Shown: positions 62,085 through 64,000 of the stretch, in pieces
Layout: each line of letters opens with the position of its first letter
Position numbering within the stretch: position 1 is the stretch's first letter
Origin: Loigolactobacillus coryniformis subsp. coryniformis KCTC 3167 = DSM 20001
Lineage (GTDB): Bacteria; Bacillota; Bacilli; Lactobacillales; Lactobacillaceae
Length of the DNA: 64,000 nucleotides
Direction: 5' to 3'
NCBI RefSeq assembly: GCF_002706425.1
Contig: NZ_CP017713.1
Coordinates: 124,001-188,000, forward strand
Program-made: the position numbers and the translations under genes
The notes under the pieces: generated by a model
What the model was told of the DNA's origin: nothing
Database searches by the model: none
Seen by the model: the letters and a program-made list of their open reading frames with translations, nothing else

Positions 62085-62933
62085 ATGCAAAATATACTAT
62101 TTGAAATTCATAGTCAATTAAGTAAACTATCACCATCAGAGTCAAAGGTAGCGGCTTATATTTTAAAGCATCCTCGTAGTGTGATTGAAATGAATACGGC
62201 GACTTTTGCGCAAAAAGCTGGCGTCAGTACAGCAACGATCATTCGCTTTAGTAAGAATATTTGTCCGGAAGGTGGTTTTCCAGCATTAAAGTTGCGTCTT
62301 TCAGCGGAAACGGAAATTGATGAGCGGCTTTATAGCGAGATCAATCCTGGAGATAGTTTGGCTGTTGTGAAAAATAAGTTTGCTATGCGGGTCAGTCATA
62401 CGATCACACAAACTAATCAGGTCTTAAGTGAAGCATCAGTACAAACTGCGGTGCAACAACTAACTGCAGCTGCAACAATTTTTGTTTATGGTTTAGGTGC
62501 CTCGAATGTAGTGGCACAGGATTTTCAACAGAAGTTTATCCGAGTAGGTAAATCAGTAGTTCAATCATTAGATACACATTTATTAGCAGCTGGTTTAACT
62601 GCACAAACACAACCAACGGTTTTGGTACTCATTTCTAATTCTGGTCAAAAAAAAGATAGTCAAAATCTAGCTAAGTTGGCACGAGATCAACAGGTGCCAG
62701 TGATCGTGCTAACCCATGCGGCTAAAAGTAAACTCGCTAAACTTGCGACAACACTGCTATTGCATGATGATAGCGAAGAAAATATGAATACGCGTAGTGC
62801 AGCGACAACTTCCTTGTTGGCCCAACTATATGCAGTTGATCTACTTTATTATGCTTATGTGGCATCTAATTATCATGCTAGTATTTTACCGATCGTCAAC
62901 TCACATGACGTGATCGGTAAGTATTTTGACTAA
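62085..62933 (+). CDS. murR: RpiR-family regulator MurR
   Basis: 282 residues from ATG 62085 (ACGGAA eight bases upstream; ATG 62076 is possible). N-terminal HTH_6 (LSKLSPSESKVAAYILKHPRSVIEMNTATFAQKAGVSTATIIRFSK) and a C-terminal SIS domain (IFVYGLGASNVVAQDFQQKF, VLISNSGQKKDSQNLAKLA) that should bind MurNAc-6-phosphate or a related effector. It likely binds the palindromes at 58456 and 58508. Confidence 0.9.
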   Translation: MQNILFEIHSQLSKLSPSESKVAAYILKHPRSVIEMNTATFAQKAGVSTATIIRFSKNICPEGGFPALKLRLSAETEIDERLYSEINPGDSLAVVKNKFAMRVSHTITQTNQVLSEASVQTAVQQLTAAATIFVYGLGASNVVAQDFQQKFIRVGKSVVQSLDTHLLAAGLTAQTQPTVLVLISNSGQKKDSQNLAKLARDQQVPVIVLTHAAKSKLAKLATTLLLHDDSEENMNTRSAATTSLLAQLYAVDLLYYAYVASNYHASILPIVNSHDVIGKYFD

Positions 62934-62946
62934 GTGGAGGTTCGAT

Positions 62947-63435
62947 ATGTTTAACTTTTTAAAAAAGAAAAGTAGTCCAAAAGATGAATTACACGCGTTA
63001 GCAACTGGTAAACTGATACCGTTAGAACAAGTAGCTGACGATGTTTTCTCACAAAAAATGATGGGCGATGGTTTTGCAGTTCAGCCAGATACTGGTGAAA
63101 TCGTTGCACCAATAACCGGTAAAATTGAAAGTATTTTTCCAACTAAACATGCGCTAACGATCAGTACATCTACTGGTCTAGAATTAATGTTGCATTTGGG
63201 ATTGGACACAGTTGAATTAAATGGCGCACCATTCTCATTAAATGTTAGTGAGGGTCAAATGGTTACGGCAGGTGAACCACTTGTAAAAATGGATCTAGCA
63301 GCAGTGACAGCTGCTGGTAAAGAAACAACCGTTATTGTGGTCATCACGAATATGGATGTGGTAGCTGAATTAACCACAGTTGAAACACGATCAGTTACCG
63401 CTGGCGAAGTTGTTCAAGAAATTAGTCTTAAATAA
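62947..63435 (+). CDS. PTS EIIA component (glucose type)
   Basis: 162 residues from ATG 62947 behind GGAGG. The phospho-His is His83 in ELMLHLGLDTVELNG, with the second active-site His68 in PTKHALTIST. A short Lys-rich N-terminus precedes the domain. As the EIIBC protein lacks this domain, this gene probably completes the MurNAc phosphotransfer chain. Last gene of the operon. Confidence 0.92.
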   Translation: MFNFLKKKSSPKDELHALATGKLIPLEQVADDVFSQKMMGDGFAVQPDTGEIVAPITGKIESIFPTKHALTISTSTGLELMLHLGLDTVELNGAPFSLNVSEGQMVTAGEPLVKMDLAAVTAAGKETTVIVVITNMDVVAELTTVETRSVTAGEVVQEISLK

Positions 63436-63448
63436 GTATGTACCACTA

Positions 63449-63479
63449 AAAAAACACGCTCACTGAGCGTGCTTTTTTG
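63449..63479. terminator. Bidirectional terminator
   Basis: AAAAAACACGCTCA and TGAGCGTGCTTTTTT pair closely, with A-runs before and T-runs after. It serves the MurNAc operon and the convergent binding-protein gene. Confidence 0.88.
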
Positions 63480-63484
63480 TTTGA

Positions 63485-64000
63485 CTAAGCTGGTTTTTCC
63501 CCGGCCAAGATACGTTTGGCTGCCGCTTTACTTAAGTCATAGTGATAGTACTTTTCGTAAAATTGTTGCGTTTTTTGGATCATGTTTAATTGTTTGAATT
63601 GAGCGGGATGTAATTTTTTCGCCGCCCATAAGACTTGTAAGGCCTCTTCAGCACTATAGCGATCCCAGGCAAAGGTACCTTGCGGGTTACCATACACCCG
63701 GCCAGCTTTGACAGCTTTTAAATTTGCAAAACGAGAATCCGCCCGTAATGTTTTTAGCGCCGCTTTGCTAGTGGTGCTGCCAACGATGATCACATCGGGA
63801 TTAGCCGCAATGATCTGCTCGGCAGTCACTGCTTTCATATTACCTTTGATCGTTAGCGCATTTTGACCGCCACTTAATTTGATCCATTCATCGACGATCG
63901 TATCGCGCCCGTCAACTTTCAGTAGATCTTGGGCGTTGACGATGTGCAAGACCTTAGGCTTTTGCGTGCCTTTTTTAAGATGTTTCGCCACGTAATTAAT
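63485..64000 (-). CDS. Periplasmic-binding-type substrate-binding protein (partial)
   Basis: The C-terminal 172 residues of an ABC-transporter lipoprotein of the FecB/BtuF type; the gene continues beyond the window edge in frame. Visible segments: VLHIVNAQDLLKVDGRDTIVDEWIKLSGGQNA, AEQIIAANPDVIIVGS, and FAWDRYSAEEALQVLWAAKKLHP. This fold binds siderophores, heme or cobalamin; the ligand cannot be told from this half. Confidence 0.85.
   Translation of the reverse strand: MNYVAKHLKKGTQKPKVLHIVNAQDLLKVDGRDTIVDEWIKLSGGQNALTIKGNMKAVTAEQIIAANPDVIIVGSTTSKAALKTLRADSRFANLKAVKAGRVYGNPQGTFAWDRYSAEEALQVLWAAKKLHPAQFKQLNMIQKTQQFYEKYYHYDLSKAAAKRILAGEKPA

Overview
The window is a chromosomal segment of a low-GC Gram-positive lactic acid bacterium of the family Lactobacillaceae. 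This rests on the ClpL chaperone, the dltX-dltA-dltB-dltC-dltD operon, the WxL wall-binding remnant, the C69 dipeptidase, the ppdK/CcpN-like/PDRP set, the frequent TTG and GTG starts with strong GGAGG ribosome sites, and the transposon types. I cannot name the genus from sequence alone; a Loigolactobacillus-like species is only a guess.

Layout. 1-6400 is scarred by transposition: a DUF2075 remnant, an IS30 element, clpL, a decayed IS256 copy and an intact IS256 copy that sits just upstream of a secreted glucosaminidase (6513-8081). 8270-14150 holds a histidine phosphatase with a structured leader, menE-menB with a divergent hotdog thioesterase, and a DMT exporter. 14400-15800 is an IS982 element that destroyed a WxL-domain gene. 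16060-27185 is the most unusual block: a two-component system, then a GtrB-like glycosyltransferase, dltXABCD, a DltE-like serine hydrolase, a lone EIIC-like permease and a DUF915 hydrolase, all in one direction. 27313-34016 has pepD, ackA (with a cre site), a group IIC intron directly behind the ackA terminator, amt under a GlnR box, and a VOC protein. 34349-44732 is mostly housekeeping: a CtpE-like P-type ATPase, prs, an ACT protein with UPF0210, a divergent MocR/LysE pair, DUF1697 and a Cof phosphatase. 44827-47755 is a metal cluster (Dps-like, stand-alone HMA protein, P1B ATPase) whose two promoters share one operator-like motif. An IS1380 element and a MATE exporter follow. 51601-58361 has greA, the ppdK/ccpN-like/PDRP group, a Dyp peroxidase with a PerR-like box, and an SGNH hydrolase. 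58456-63435 is a complete MurNAc recycling operon (mupG-murQ-murP-murR-EIIA) with two identical palindromic operators. The window ends inside a metal/heme-type substrate-binding protein.

How it fits together. Cell-envelope metabolism dominates: teichoic acid D-alanylation with possible removal (DltE-like) and possible glycosylation, wall cutting, and MurNAc salvage. A carbon-flux theme runs through ackA with its cre site and ppdK with its CcpN-type repressor and PDRP. The most promising undescribed signals are a leader-like structured repeat shared by the phosphatase and PDRP genes, the duplicated promoter architecture of the metal cluster, the extended dlt operon, the exact 21-bp operator-like array at 51436-51557, and two covarying intergenic elements.
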